DNA from: Stenotrophomonas raiganjensis (SeqCode) | GTDB lineage: Bacteria; Pseudomonadota; Gammaproteobacteria; Xanthomonadales; Xanthomonadaceae | Length of the DNA: 64,000 bases | NCBI RefSeq assembly: GCF_030658505.1 | Contig: NZ_JAUTXR010000161.1 | Span: 1 to 64,000, forward strand | Direction of reading: 5' to 3' | Shown: positions 8,291 through 17,938 of the stretch, one piece after another | Layout of the letters: each line of letters begins with the position of its first letter | Position numbering within the stretch: position 1 is the first letter of the stretch | Position numbers and translations under genes: made by a program | The notes under the pieces: model-generated | What the model saw: the letters and a program-made list of their open reading frames with translations, nothing else | What the model was told of the DNA's origin: nothing | The model's database searches: none

Positions 8291-9315
8291 TTTCTTCCCG
8301 TGGCCGCAAGGCTCTGACAGCGCTTGCGATGCTGTGCGGCGTACTGCTGGCCCAGCAGGCCAGTGCATCGTGCAGCCTGAATTCCTCGTGTTTCACAGCC
8401 CAGGACGTCACCATGGACATGGGCCAGATCGTGATCCTGCCCAGCACGCCGGTCGGCGGCGTGATCAAGGAAATCAGCGAATCGATCACTCAACGTGATG
8501 GCGTGGCGAGCTGTGATTGGAGCGGCGGCTACTCTCGCGGTGAGTACGTCAACGCAGCGCAGCAGCGTCCGGTGCCCGGTTTTGCGAACACCTATGAAAC
8601 CGATGTCCCCGGCGTTGGCATCAAGCTGTTCCGCGATTCGGGGACGATCCAGGCCTACTACCCGCACAGCATTCCGTTCAACGGTGGGGCGAGGATCAAT
8701 CTCAATGGCGGTCGATTCCGCATCCAGCTGATCAAGACAGCCGCGCAGACCGGTTCCGGCGTGATCGCGCCGAACGGTCGCTTCACTACCTACTATTTCG
8801 ATGGCGATGGCAGCCGTCGCCCGGTGCTGACCTCCACCTTCAAGGGCTCCGGCACCACCGTGGTCAGCCCGACCTGTGAAGTGCAGGCCGGCAGCCGCAA
8901 CATTGCCGTCGATTTCGGCAGCGTGCCCAACACCACCTTCACCGGTGTCGGCTCCAAGGCCGTTGATCGCGACTTCGAGATCCGCCTGAACTGCCAGGGC
9001 AGCAATGTCGCCCAGTACCAGAGCAAGATCGGTATCCGCCTGGATGCCGACCAGGACAGCTCGAACATGCCCGGCGTGCTGAAGCTCAGCGCAGCCAGCA
9101 ACAGCGCCACCCGCATCGGCATCCAGATGGTCCAGCGCGATGGCACCACCGAGCGTGAAGTGCGCTTCGGCCAGACCATCAACGTCGGCACGACCGCGCC
9201 GGGAACCAGCGTGATGGCGCTGCCGCTGCGCGCGCGCTATGTGCAGACCCAGGCGGGCACGGTCGGTGCCGGTGTCGCGAACGGCCAAGCCACGTTCACC
9301 ATCCAGTACGAGTAA
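8281..9315 (+). CDS. Fimbrial tip subunit / putative two-domain adhesin
   Basis: About 344 residues. The start is ATG 8281 or ATG 8287; GGAGG at 8272-8276 suits either, and both overlap the usher end. The signal peptide ends LLAQQASA. It is roughly twice a pilin's length: an N-terminal domain rich in Cys pairs (SCSLNSSCF, ASCDWSGGYSRGEY) followed by a pilin domain that begins SPTCEVQAGSRNIAVDFGSV and ends ATFTIQYE. That is the build of FimH-type tip adhesins, lectin domain plus pilin domain. The ligand is unknown. Last gene of the operon. Confidence 0.87.
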   Translation: MPMISSRGRKALTALAMLCGVLLAQQASASCSLNSSCFTAQDVTMDMGQIVILPSTPVGGVIKEISESITQRDGVASCDWSGGYSRGEYVNAAQQRPVPGFANTYETDVPGVGIKLFRDSGTIQAYYPHSIPFNGGARINLNGGRFRIQLIKTAAQTGSGVIAPNGRFTTYYFDGDGSRRPVLTSTFKGSGTTVVSPTCEVQAGSRNIAVDFGSVPNTTFTGVGSKAVDRDFEIRLNCQGSNVAQYQSKIGIRLDADQDSSNMPGVLKLSAASNSATRIGIQMVQRDGTTEREVRFGQTINVGTTAPGTSVMALPLRARYVQTQAGTVGAGVANGQATFTIQYE

Positions 9316-9353
9316 GACGGCCGCGAGCCGCCGCCCCTGCTGCGTTTCACCGC

Positions 9354-9380
9354 AACGTCGCCCGTTCCACGGGCGGCGTT
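9354..9380 (+). terminator. Hairpin after the Smf-1 operon
   Basis: A 12-bp stem (one G-T pair) at 9354-9365/9369-9380 with a TCC loop, 38 bp after the tip-subunit stop. The following sequence is only moderately T-rich (GACTGCGTCTTGATCTT), so termination may be partial. A second inverted repeat (TTGATCTTC...GAAGATCAA, 9390-9414) follows directly. Confidence 0.5.
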
Positions 9381-9414
9381 GACTGCGTCTTGATCTTCCA
9401 GCGATGAAGATCAA

Positions 9415-9582
9415 TGCCACGGCGCGCGTACCACCACACGAATGTGATGTACGTCGCGAATTTGGAGTTCCCTCATGAGGTGACCGTCTCCTGCCTGCGG
9501 GTATTGGACGGCAGCGCCGAAAGGATCCAGACGTGGCCACTGCTGTTTGCCCCCTTCCGCGTCGGCCTTCGGGAGCGCTCCG
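9415..9582 (+). promoter_or_regulatory. Upstream region of the polysaccharide operon
   Basis: No gene here. It holds a TGTGA-N6-TCGCG arrangement (9443-9458) resembling one and a half arms of a CRP/Clp site (TGTGA-N6-TCACA), nested between CGTAC (9427-9431) and GTACG (9449-9453). The ribosome site GGGAG (9571-9575) serves the GTG start at 9583. No convincing -35/-10 pair was identified. Confidence 0.3.
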
Positions 9583-10767
9583 GTGAAGGTCCTGTCGGTG
9601 TTCGGCACGCGGCCGGAAGCGATCAAGATGGGGCCGCTGGTGCGGGCCCTGGCCGAGGCTGCGGACATCGAATCGCTGGTCTGCATCACCGGCCAGCACC
9701 GGGCGATGCTCGACCAGGTGATGTCACTGTTCGAGATCACAGCCGACCATGACCTTGATGTCATGGTCCCCAACCAGACCCTCAATGGCTTGTGCTCCAG
9801 GCTGTTCGAGCGGCTTGACGCGCTCTACACGCAGGTCCGCCCGGACTACGTGCTGGTGCACGGCGATACCACCACGGCGATGACCGCCGCCTTGGCGGCC
9901 TTCCACCACCGCATTCCGATCGGCCATGTCGAGGCAGGACTGCGTACCGGCGACATCAACCGGCCGTGGCCGGAGGAGATGAACCGGCGGGTGATCGATG
10001 TGGTCGGTCACCAGCTGTATGCGCCCACGCCCGGCTCGCGCGCCAACCTGGCCCGTGAGCATCTGGGCGGGCAGATCCTGGTCACCGGCAACACCGTCAT
10101 CGATGCCCTGCAGCAGACCGTGCAGCGCCTGGATGCCGATCCGGCCCTGCGTGCGCAGGCCGACGAACCGTTCCACATGCTCGACCCGGGCCGCCGCCTG
10201 TTGCTGGTCACCGGCCACCGTCGCGAGAGCTTCGGCCAGGGCTTCGAGGATATCTGCCGTGCGCTGGCCGAGCTGGCGCGGCGGCCGGACCTGCAGGTGC
10301 TGTACCCGGTACACCTCAATCCGAACGTGCAGGGCCCGGTCAACGCCCACCTCGGCAACCTCGACAACGTGCACCTGGTGCCACCGCAGGACTACCTGCG
10401 CTTCGTGCGACTGATGCAGCGCGCCGATGTCATCCTCACTGACTCCGGTGGCGTGCAGGAAGAAGCGCCGGCATTGGCCAAGCCGGTGCTGGTGATGCGC
10501 GAGGTCACCGAGCGCCCGGAGGCGGTCGAGGCCGGCGTGGTGACGCTGGTCGGCACCACCCCCGCGCACATCGTCGAAGGGGTCAACGCCGCACTGGCAC
10601 AGCCACCACGGCCGACCCGCTTCGACCCCGATGCCAGCCCGTACGGCGATGGCCGTGCCAGTGCACGCATCGTCGCCGCCCTGCGTGGCGCCCCCCTTCC
10701 CGAATTCTCGCCCGGTCTCCGCAGCGGCGGTGCCGCCCACCACCCTTCCGATGAAGTGACGCCATGA
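9583..10767 (+). CDS. wecB: UDP-N-acetylglucosamine 2-epimerase (non-hydrolysing)
   Basis: 394 residues from GTG 9583. The motif MKVLSVFGTRPEAIKMGPLV is the signature start of WecB/MnaA. Other landmarks are HGDTTTAMTAALAAF, HVEAGLRTGDINRPWPEEMNRR and TDSGGVQEEAPALAKPVLVMRE. It interconverts UDP-GlcNAc and UDP-ManNAc in the cytoplasm. Its position as first gene of an operon with an NfrB-like synthase points to UDP-ManNAc as precursor of that polysaccharide, as in the E. coli N4-receptor glycan pathway, which needs wecB. It overlaps the next gene by 4 bp (ATGA). Confidence 0.95.
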   Translation: MKVLSVFGTRPEAIKMGPLVRALAEAADIESLVCITGQHRAMLDQVMSLFEITADHDLDVMVPNQTLNGLCSRLFERLDALYTQVRPDYVLVHGDTTTAMTAALAAFHHRIPIGHVEAGLRTGDINRPWPEEMNRRVIDVVGHQLYAPTPGSRANLAREHLGGQILVTGNTVIDALQQTVQRLDADPALRAQADEPFHMLDPGRRLLLVTGHRRESFGQGFEDICRALAELARRPDLQVLYPVHLNPNVQGPVNAHLGNLDNVHLVPPQDYLRFVRLMQRADVILTDSGGVQEEAPALAKPVLVMREVTERPEAVEAGVVTLVGTTPAHIVEGVNAALAQPPRPTRFDPDASPYGDGRASARIVAALRGAPLPEFSPGLRSGGAAHHPSDEVTP

Positions 10768-12965
10768 CCCAGACCGGCCGCTCTCCCTTGTTTGCTTCCG
10801 CTGCCGCGTTCGTCCTGTCGGGCGTGGTCGGCGGTGCCCATGCCGCCGACAACGTCGCCGGCCAGTTCGCCGAATGGAGTGGCGACAGTACGGTGAGCCG
10901 GCAGATGACCCTGCGTGAACTCGGTGTCCGCCAGCCGCTGGTGCTGAGCGGGCAGGAGAGCCAGCGCGAGGTCTATCTGCCGGTACCGGCCGGCGTCGCC
11001 ACCCGCGATGCGCAGCTGCAGCTGGACGGGCGCTATGTGCGCGGCCACGCGGGCCGTACGTCTGGCCTCTGGTCGGTCGATGGCGACCCGGTCGCGGCGC
11101 GCTCGATCACCGACGCGCAGGGCGACGCCAGCCAGTTGCTGGCCATTGATGGCGAGCCCCGCCAGAACGGCTTCGTGCGGGTCGGCGTCGGCTGGTGGTC
11201 GATCGTCTCCGACTACCCGTGTGCCGACCAGAGCGCACCGGCCAACGTGCTGCGCTTGTCGCCGGATTCCCGCTTCAGCTACCGCTTTGATGGTCGGGCC
11301 GTGGATACCGTGGCCAAGGCCTGGGGCGCACTGCCGCCGCAGGTGCGCCTGCTGGTGGATGGCAAGGCGCTGCAGGCCCCCATCTATGACGCGGCCTGGC
11401 GCATTGGCGCGGCCCTGCAGGCCGGTGGCAAGCAGGTGCAGGTGGTGGCACTGCCCAAGGTCGGTGACAGCCTCGACCTGACCGGCATCAGCATCCCGGC
11501 CAGCCTGCAGGGGGTGCCCGCTTATGCCGCGTTGGCCGCAGGCGAGCGCGCGCATGCGATCAAGGATCTGGCCGAAGTGGGGGCACTGCTGTCGCTGCGT
11601 GACAGTGGGCCGCTGGCTGCCGATGTGATGATCGGCAGCGACGCATTGCGCGCTGGCGTGCGCACGGCACTGGATGCGCTGGCCGCACAGGTTGCCACCG
11701 CTGGCGCTGACGCGGGCACGGCGTTCGCCGCGTGGCGCGGTACCGACATGGGCGGCCTGGAAAAGCCCGCGGCCACCGCCTCGGTCAGCGTGGTGGCCGT
11801 TGCCGGCCGTCCGACGCTGGTGGTCGATCCGGCGTCGGCAGGCAAGGTCGCCGGGCTGTTCGCCGAACAGTGGCGCGCCTATGCCCTGGGCCGCAGCCTG
11901 CAGGTCAGCGCAGCCGCAACGCCGAAGCTCGAGGGCGACCAGGTACTGCTGAGCCGGCTCGGCAGCATCGCCGGCACGATGGATGTGGTTACCCGCGCCG
12001 ATCGCAGCGCCAGCTTCGACCTCGGCGCGCTGTCGGCTGATGGGCGCCTGCCCGGGGAAGTGGTGGTCGATGTCTCGGCGGCGCCCAACGCAGCCGGGCA
12101 GGGCGCCGTGGCCACGATCTACTTCAACGATTACCTGCTGGGGGGCAAGGTGCTTCCGGCCAACGGCCAGCCGCAACGGTTGGTGGCCAAGGTGCCGGCC
12201 TATGCACTGTCGGCGCGCAACGAGATCCGCATCGGTTTCCTGCGCCAGCCGGCACGCCCCTATTGCCACGATCCGGCCACCGGCTATCCGGTCTCGATCC
12301 TGCCCAGCAGCCACCTGACCCTGGCCAAGCGTTCGCTGGCCAGCGACTTCGTCGGCGCCAGCAGCCAGTTGTCGCGCGGCAACCAGGTATTCGTGCCAAG
12401 TACCTGGTTGCAGAACGCACCGGCATCGCTGGGCAAGGTGATCGCGGTGGCCAGCGCGGTAGGCGCATCGCCGGAAGCGTCGGAACTGAAAGTCGTCGAT
12501 GCCGGTGCCGCAGTCAGCCCGGGGGCGCCGTGGCTGGCGTTCGGCGTCGCACCGTCCGGTCTCGACGTGGCCGGCCTGAAGGACGGCCACCTGCTGATCG
12601 GCGGCACGCCGCAGCCGTTGCTGGATGTCAGTGGCCTGGACCACGCCGCGGTGGTCCAGGTCGGCACGTCCGGCGGCCAGCTGGGCGTGTTGTACAGCGA
12701 CCTGGGCACGCAGGCCCCCGTATTCGGCCCGCCGTTCCGGCTGCTGCGCGGTGATCTTGCCGTGCTCGACGGCACGGGGATCGTGCGCGATTTCGACCGC
12801 CAGGATCCCTACGGAAGCCGTGTTGCCCAGGGCGGCAATCCGCAATCGAAGTGGGAACGGCACATGGTCTGGTTGCTGCTGCTGGTCGGCGTGATCGTGT
12901 TCGCGCTGCTGGCCGCCCGCGTCACCCAGGTGCGCCGCCGCAAGTCCGCCAACGCAGGGCACTGA
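10764..12965 (+). CDS. BcsB-like periplasmic membrane-anchored polysaccharide biosynthesis protein
   Basis: 733 residues. A signal peptide (ending GGAHA-AD) leads a large periplasmic region with beta-sandwich modules such as REVYLPVPAGVATRDAQLQLDGRY and FNDYLLGGKVL, and a single C-terminal transmembrane helix (MVWLLLLVGVIVFALLAARV) with a basic tail. This is the architecture of BcsB, the periplasmic partner of cellulose synthase. No BcsA or BcsC is nearby; instead it lies between wecB and an NfrB-like synthase. I infer that it couples that synthase to periplasmic export of the polymer. The family resemblance is good and the partner assignment inferred. Confidence 0.8.
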   Translation: MTQTGRSPLFASAAAFVLSGVVGGAHAADNVAGQFAEWSGDSTVSRQMTLRELGVRQPLVLSGQESQREVYLPVPAGVATRDAQLQLDGRYVRGHAGRTSGLWSVDGDPVAARSITDAQGDASQLLAIDGEPRQNGFVRVGVGWWSIVSDYPCADQSAPANVLRLSPDSRFSYRFDGRAVDTVAKAWGALPPQVRLLVDGKALQAPIYDAAWRIGAALQAGGKQVQVVALPKVGDSLDLTGISIPASLQGVPAYAALAAGERAHAIKDLAEVGALLSLRDSGPLAADVMIGSDALRAGVRTALDALAAQVATAGADAGTAFAAWRGTDMGGLEKPAATASVSVVAVAGRPTLVVDPASAGKVAGLFAEQWRAYALGRSLQVSAAATPKLEGDQVLLSRLGSIAGTMDVVTRADRSASFDLGALSADGRLPGEVVVDVSAAPNAAGQGAVATIYFNDYLLGGKVLPANGQPQRLVAKVPAYALSARNEIRIGFLRQPARPYCHDPATGYPVSILPSSHLTLAKRSLASDFVGASSQLSRGNQVFVPSTWLQNAPASLGKVIAVASAVGASPEASELKVVDAGAAVSPGAPWLAFGVAPSGLDVAGLKDGHLLIGGTPQPLLDVSGLDHAAVVQVGTSGGQLGVLYSDLGTQAPVFGPPFRLLRGDLAVLDGTGIVRDFDRQDPYGSRVAQGGNPQSKWERHMVWLLLLVGVIVFALLAARVTQVRRRKSANAGH

Positions 12966-12971
12966 TCCACC

Positions 12972-15119
12972 GTGGACGGTCTGTTCTGGAACATCCAGCT
13001 GGCCAACTACTACGCCGCCCTGGAAACCACGGCGGCGGCGGTGGCCGTGCTGATCCTGATCTCCAGCCTCGATGACCTGTTCATCGACGTCTGGTACTGG
13101 GTGCGCGAAAGCTGGCGCGCGCTGACCATCAAGCGCCGCGCCGCGTACCGGCCACTGACCCAGGAAGACCTGGTGCAGCGGCCGGAACAACCGCTGGCGA
13201 TCATGGTGCCGGCGTGGATGGAGTACGACGTCATCGCGCAGATGGTCGAGAACATGATCAACGTGCTCGATTACCGCGAGTACGTCGTGTTCGTCGGCAC
13301 CTATCCCAACGACCAGCAGACCATCGACGAAGTCGAGCGCATGCGCCGCCGCTACAAGCGCCTGCGCCGCGTGGAGGTGCCGCATGACGGGCCCACCAGC
13401 AAGGCCGACTGCCTGAACTGGCTGATCCTGGCGATCTTCGACTACGAGAAGCGCCACGACATCGAGTTCGCCGGGGTGATCCTGCACGACAGCGAGGATG
13501 TGCTGCACCCGATGGAGCTGCGCTTCTACAACTACCTGCTGCCGCGCAAGGACATGATCCAGCTGCCGGTTACCTCGCTGGACCGCGAATGGTACGAACT
13601 GGTTGCCGGTGTCTACATGGACGAGTTCGCCGAATGGCACGCCAAGGACCTGGTCGTGCGCGAAAGCGTTTCCGGCATGGTGCCATCGGCTGGGGTGGGT
13701 ACCTGCTTCTCGCGGCGCGCGCTGCTGGCGTTGAGCGCACAGACCGACAACCAGCCTTTCAACACCGACAGCCTCACCGAGGACTACGACGTCGGTGCGC
13801 GGCTGGCGGCAATGGGCATGCAGTCGATCTTCGCGCGCTTTCCGGTGCAGTTCCGCGTGCGCCGGCCGTCGTGGTTCGGCTGGGGGCCGGTACGCGAGCG
13901 CACCCAGCAGATGGCGCTGTGCGTACGCGAGTACTTCCCCGACAACTTCCGTGCGTCATACCGGCAGAAGGCGCGCTGGGTGCTGGGCATCGGCCTGCAG
14001 AGCTGGGAGTCGCTGGGCTGGCGCGGCTCGCTGGCCACCAAGTACCTGCTGGCGCGTGACCGCAAGGGCATCATCACCTCGTTTGTCAGCATCATCGCCT
14101 ACCTCATCTTCCTGCAGCTGCTGCTGTTCTGGCTGCTGAAGATGATCGGGCTGTGGACGATGCAGTTCCCCAGCGTGTTCCAGGCCGGCACCTGGCAGAT
14201 GAATGTGGCACTGCTGACCACCGCAGCGCTGGCGACGCGCGTCGTGCAGCGCTTCTACTTCGTCAACCGGTTGTACGGCTGGGAGCACGCGTTGATGTCG
14301 ATCCCGCGCATGGTGGTCGGCAACATGATCAATTTCATGGCCACCGCACGCGCGTGGAAGATGTTCCTGGCCTACCTGCTGTTCGGCAAGCGCATGGTCT
14401 GGGACAAGACCATGCACGATTTTCCTGATGCCGCTCAGCTGGTGCAGACCCGCAAGCAGCTGGGCGAACTGTTGACCACCTGGCAGGCGGTAGAGCCCGA
14501 ACGCCTGCAGCAGGCGCTGGACCAGCAGCATGCCGGCCGGCAGCAGCCACTGGGGCGCATCCTGCTCACCCAGGGTTGGCTGGATGATGAAACGCTGGCC
14601 GAGGCCATTGCTTTCCAGGGCGACCTGCAGCGCGCCGTGATCGATGTGGACTACCTGCGCGCCTGCCAGTTCCCGGTCAGTGCCGATGCCTGCGTGCAAT
14701 GGCGCATGCTGCCGCTGCCACCACGCCAGGAGGGAACCCTGCGGCTGGCCGTGGCCAGTCCGCTGCCCGAGGACGCCGTGGCATTGCTGAAGCAGGAAAC
14801 GCGCAGCGACCACATCGAACAGAGCATTGCCCGCGAAAGCGAGATCAACGCAGGCCTGCGCCTGATCGGCGGCGACCGGGAATGGCAGCTGGACACGGTG
14901 CCCTTGCTGGGGGACCTGCTGGTGGAGATGCGCCTGATCGACCACGCGCGCTTCGAGATTGCACTGGATGAGTACAAGCCGCAGCGCGATGGACGCATCG
15001 GCGACTACCTGGTCAAGCAGGGCATCACCACCGAAGAGGCCGTGGCCCAGGCCATGCAGGAGCAGCGCCGGCGTGCGGCCGCGCTGCAGTCACCGCCTCC
15101 CGGAGCCTTGCCGGCATGA
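12972..15119 (+). CDS. NfrB-like inner-membrane glycosyltransferase with C-terminal MshEN c-di-GMP module
   Basis: 715 residues from GTG 12972. An N-terminal membrane segment (residues ~10-40) leads a GT2 catalytic domain with HDSED (~173-177), TED (269-271) and QKARW (~331-335), the D,D,D,Q-x-x-R-W pattern of processive synthases. Further membrane helices follow (FVSIIAYLIFLQLLLFWLL and after). The C-terminal third has MshEN-type repeats: LGRILLTQGWLDDETLAEAI (~527), LGDLLVEMRLIDHARFEIAL (~646) and RIGDYLVKQGITTEEAVAQA (~675), the RLGxxLxxxGxL motif that binds cyclic di-GMP. E. coli NfrB has the same layout. Predicted to polymerise a ManNAc-derived glycan when c-di-GMP is bound. Overlaps the next gene (ATGA). 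Confidence 0.9.
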   Translation: MDGLFWNIQLANYYAALETTAAAVAVLILISSLDDLFIDVWYWVRESWRALTIKRRAAYRPLTQEDLVQRPEQPLAIMVPAWMEYDVIAQMVENMINVLDYREYVVFVGTYPNDQQTIDEVERMRRRYKRLRRVEVPHDGPTSKADCLNWLILAIFDYEKRHDIEFAGVILHDSEDVLHPMELRFYNYLLPRKDMIQLPVTSLDREWYELVAGVYMDEFAEWHAKDLVVRESVSGMVPSAGVGTCFSRRALLALSAQTDNQPFNTDSLTEDYDVGARLAAMGMQSIFARFPVQFRVRRPSWFGWGPVRERTQQMALCVREYFPDNFRASYRQKARWVLGIGLQSWESLGWRGSLATKYLLARDRKGIITSFVSIIAYLIFLQLLLFWLLKMIGLWTMQFPSVFQAGTWQMNVALLTTAALATRVVQRFYFVNRLYGWEHALMSIPRMVVGNMINFMATARAWKMFLAYLLFGKRMVWDKTMHDFPDAAQLVQTRKQLGELLTTWQAVEPERLQQALDQQHAGRQQPLGRILLTQGWLDDETLAEAIAFQGDLQRAVIDVDYLRACQFPVSADACVQWRMLPLPPRQEGTLRLAVASPLPEDAVALLKQETRSDHIEQSIARESEINAGLRLIGGDREWQLDTVPLLGDLLVEMRLIDHARFEIALDEYKPQRDGRIGDYLVKQGITTEEAVAQAMQEQRRRAAALQSPPPGALPA

Positions 15120-17938
15120 AGACCACGCTGCTGTCCACCGTCATCGCTGTCGCCCTGGCGACGGCCGCCGCGCCGGTACAGGCGCAGGCCGAGGCGCCAC
15201 TGCCACTGTCCGGGGCTGCCTACCGCATCGCCGAGCAGGCGTTTGCCGCCTACGAGCGCGGTGATTACGCCGCGGCCTACCAACAGTCCAGCGAAGCGAT
15301 CCGGCTGCGCCCCGACGTGGTGCGCCTGCGGTTGCTGCAGATCTATGCGTTGCAGAAACTCGGACGGCGTGCCGAAGCGCAGCAGCAGGCACGGCGTGCG
15401 CTGGATGCAGGCCTGAAGGATCCGGCCCTGCCCGCGCTGGCCGCCGCTGCGCCCAGTGCGGCCGCACGTGGGGCGGGTAGCGCGGCGGTGCCGCGTGCAC
15501 CCGCGGCGGTGGCCGACCGCAACAGCAGGCAGGCCTACGCGCTGGCCACCGCCGCCTATGCGGCCTATGACGCCGGGCAGATGGCGGCAGCAGCCCGCGA
15601 CGCGGAGCAGGCCTTCCGCCAGCAACCGAAGCAGGGGGCCTGGGCGCTGCTGTGGGTAGCCGCACTGGAGGCACAGCAGCAGCCCGAACAGGCGGACGCC
15701 GCGATCGGCACCGCGTTGCAGCTGGGCGCACCCAATGTCGAGGAATTGCGCGCGCGGCGCATGACACTGGCTCGCCAGCGTGCGCTGCTGCTGGCACAGC
15801 AGGCCTACCAGTCGCTGTCTGCCGGTGATGATGCCGCCGCGATCGCGCAGGCCCGCGACGCGGTGGAGCTGGCCCCCGACGTCGCGTCGTACCGGTTGCT
15901 GCTGATCACCGCGCAGTTGCAGGGCGATCAGCTGGCCGCTGCCGAGCGCAGTGCCGATCAGGCGCTGCATGCGGATGCCGGCGACCTCAATGCACGGGTC
16001 ATGCGCGGCTACCTGCGCCAGCGCCAGGGCGACACCGCGCAGGCCAACGAGGATTTCGATGCCGCGCTGGCGATGCCCGGGCAGCCCGCGCAGCAGCGCA
16101 ATGTGCGCCTGCTGGCGGTGGATGCGGCGCTGGCCGCGGGTGATCGGGTGCGCGCGGCCGCACTGCTGGCACCCTTGCAGGTGGCGGTGCCGGCCGGTGA
16201 GGGGGATGTACGGGGGCAGCATCTGCTGCAGCAGGGCATCGAGCAACGCGCCAGGGCGATCCGCTCCAGTCGCGAACTCTCTCGCATCAGCGTCCAGGCC
16301 TATCCGGCCCCCGTCCAGCATTGCCAGTCCGGTGATACCGGCAACGCCTGCGAGCTGATGCCGGCCGACCTGCAGGGCGATGGTGGTGCCGCGCAGCGTG
16401 CCTACGCTGCCTACGCGCGCCAGGACTACGCCGAGGCCATCGGTGAGGCGCGGCAGGCCGTGCAGTTCGCACCGGACGACGCGAAACTGCAGGGCCTGCT
16501 GACCACGACCCTGGCGGCGGGCAACCGCGCCGAACAGGACGAGGCACGGCAGCGCCTGGATGCGGCGCTGGCACAGCATCCTGGTGACGCGGGCGCACTG
16601 ATGCAGCGCGGCTACCTCAACCAGAAGGTCCGCGAGCCGGCGCGTGCGCTGGCCGACTTCCGCGCCGCCGAGGCCACCGGCAAGGCGCCGAAAAGCGTGG
16701 TGCTCGACCAGGCCTACGCCAGCGCAGCCAGCGGCGACCATCCACAGGCGGTGACGCTGCTGCGTAGCGCCATTGATCGCGCCGATGCCGGCGAGCTGAC
16801 ACTGGATGAGCACCAGCGCTACAACGTGCGCAATGCCATCGCCAACTATTCGCGCGAGTGGGGCGTGATCGCCTCAGCCGGTTTCCGGGGGGCGCGCCAG
16901 GCGGCGACCAATGTCGGCGGCGCAGCGATCAGCACGCCGGGAGACTCGGTGTTCAGTACGCTGGAGGCGTTCTGGCGGCCCCCGGCCTTCAACGACCAGC
17001 ATGGCACGCTGGAACTCTACGCACGCCTGCTCAACACGCTGTACGACGAGGGCGGCACCTACGAATCGATCCGCGCGGTAGATCCATGCACCGGTGAATC
17101 GACACCGGATGCGCGCGCTCGTGCCGAGCGCCTCAGTCATTCGCGTTCGACCACCGGCTGGCCGTCCACCATCGCCTCGTTCGGCCTGCGCTACGCCTTT
17201 GGCCAGACCGGGCTCAGTGCCGGCATCGAGCGTCGCCAGTTCCTCGGCAGCGCCACCCACCAGGGCGAGGTCTATCCGGCCTCGGCCGCAGTGCAGTGCC
17301 GCCTGCAGCTGGCACTGAATCCGCCATTGGAGTCCAGCACGCTGGCGCGCTACCGGCTGGCCAGTGGTTCCGGAGGATGGATGTCCTACCTGACCTACGG
17401 CTACTACCACGGGACCGATCTGCGCACCGATGTGAACCAGTGGTGGATGGTCAGTGGCTATGCGCAGGGCGGCTATACCTGGGACGACAACGGCGCCACC
17501 TTCACCCTTGACGCGCTCGATGCCAACGGCACGCCGGTGCGGCGGATCGGCGATGCCAACGGGCGGCTGCACCGCGAACAGTGGTTTGCCGCCGGTGAAC
17601 TGCGTGCGGGGCGCAGTTTCCGCTTCGGCGCCGGGCAGACGCATTGGGTCGTCACGCCCTACGTGGTGGTCGGTGCCGATTGGCTGGACCAGCGTTCGCG
17701 GGTGCGCGACCTGCGCATGGCACCGTTCCCGCCGCAGTCGTTCGCGCTCAATGACAGCCAGCACAGCTGGTCACTCGGCGCGGGGCCGGGCGCGGGCCTG
17801 CGCTACTGGTTCCGCGAGGACCACTACAACACGCCACGCTCCTACCTGGACCTGACCGTGCAGTACCGCTTTGCGATCGGCGGAGGTGATACGCAGCGCG
17901 CCAAGGGCTTGTTCGCCACCGCCATCCTCTATTACTGA
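15116..17938 (+). CDS. NfrA-like TPR / outer-membrane protein
   Basis: 940 residues with a signal peptide (MKTTLLSTVIAVALATAAAPVQA). Residues ~30-560 are alanine-rich TPR-like repeats (AEQAFAAYERGDYAAAYQQSSEAIRLRPDV and several similar units). The C-terminal ~350 residues carry the region typical of NfrA, the phage N4 adsorption protein: alternating aromatic strands such as GWMSYLTYGYYHGTDLR and WVVTPYVVVGADW, ending YRFAIGGGDTQRAKGLFATAILYY, a likely membrane-embedded barrel. By analogy with E. coli it exports or displays the glycan made by the NfrB-like protein and could be a phage receptor. Last gene of the operon; its stop overlaps the convergent DUF4434 gene by 7 bp. Confidence 0.87.
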   Translation: MKTTLLSTVIAVALATAAAPVQAQAEAPLPLSGAAYRIAEQAFAAYERGDYAAAYQQSSEAIRLRPDVVRLRLLQIYALQKLGRRAEAQQQARRALDAGLKDPALPALAAAAPSAAARGAGSAAVPRAPAAVADRNSRQAYALATAAYAAYDAGQMAAAARDAEQAFRQQPKQGAWALLWVAALEAQQQPEQADAAIGTALQLGAPNVEELRARRMTLARQRALLLAQQAYQSLSAGDDAAAIAQARDAVELAPDVASYRLLLITAQLQGDQLAAAERSADQALHADAGDLNARVMRGYLRQRQGDTAQANEDFDAALAMPGQPAQQRNVRLLAVDAALAAGDRVRAAALLAPLQVAVPAGEGDVRGQHLLQQGIEQRARAIRSSRELSRISVQAYPAPVQHCQSGDTGNACELMPADLQGDGGAAQRAYAAYARQDYAEAIGEARQAVQFAPDDAKLQGLLTTTLAAGNRAEQDEARQRLDAALAQHPGDAGALMQRGYLNQKVREPARALADFRAAEATGKAPKSVVLDQAYASAASGDHPQAVTLLRSAIDRADAGELTLDEHQRYNVRNAIANYSREWGVIASAGFRGARQAATNVGGAAISTPGDSVFSTLEAFWRPPAFNDQHGTLELYARLLNTLYDEGGTYESIRAVDPCTGESTPDARARAERLSHSRSTTGWPSTIASFGLRYAFGQTGLSAGIERRQFLGSATHQGEVYPASAAVQCRLQLALNPPLESSTLARYRLASGSGGWMSYLTYGYYHGTDLRTDVNQWWMVSGYAQGGYTWDDNGATFTLDALDANGTPVRRIGDANGRLHREQWFAAGELRAGRSFRFGAGQTHWVVTPYVVVGADWLDQRSRVRDLRMAPFPPQSFALNDSQHSWSLGAGPGAGLRYWFREDHYNTPRSYLDLTVQYRFAIGGGDTQRAKGLFATAILYY

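Noticed and set aside
5582..8368. 928-codon open frame on the minus strand
   Set aside because: It is antisense to the usher gene. In high-GC DNA the complementary frame stays open through codon bias; the translation is low-complexity and matches no family.
9415..9582. Riboswitch or c-di-GMP RNA element upstream of wecB
   Set aside because: No conserved aptamer core of the GEMM or other known classes was recognised; only inverted repeats and a partial CRP-like site.
10392..13640. 1082-codon open frame on the minus strand
   Set aside because: It runs antisense through wecB, the BcsB-like and the NfrB-like genes, whose plus-strand products are clearly recognised and have proper starts and overlaps.
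10764..15119. Cellulose synthase (bcs) operon
   Set aside because: Only the BcsB-like protein fits. The glycosyltransferase has an MshEN module instead of PilZ and resembles NfrB; no BcsA, BcsC or BcsZ is present.
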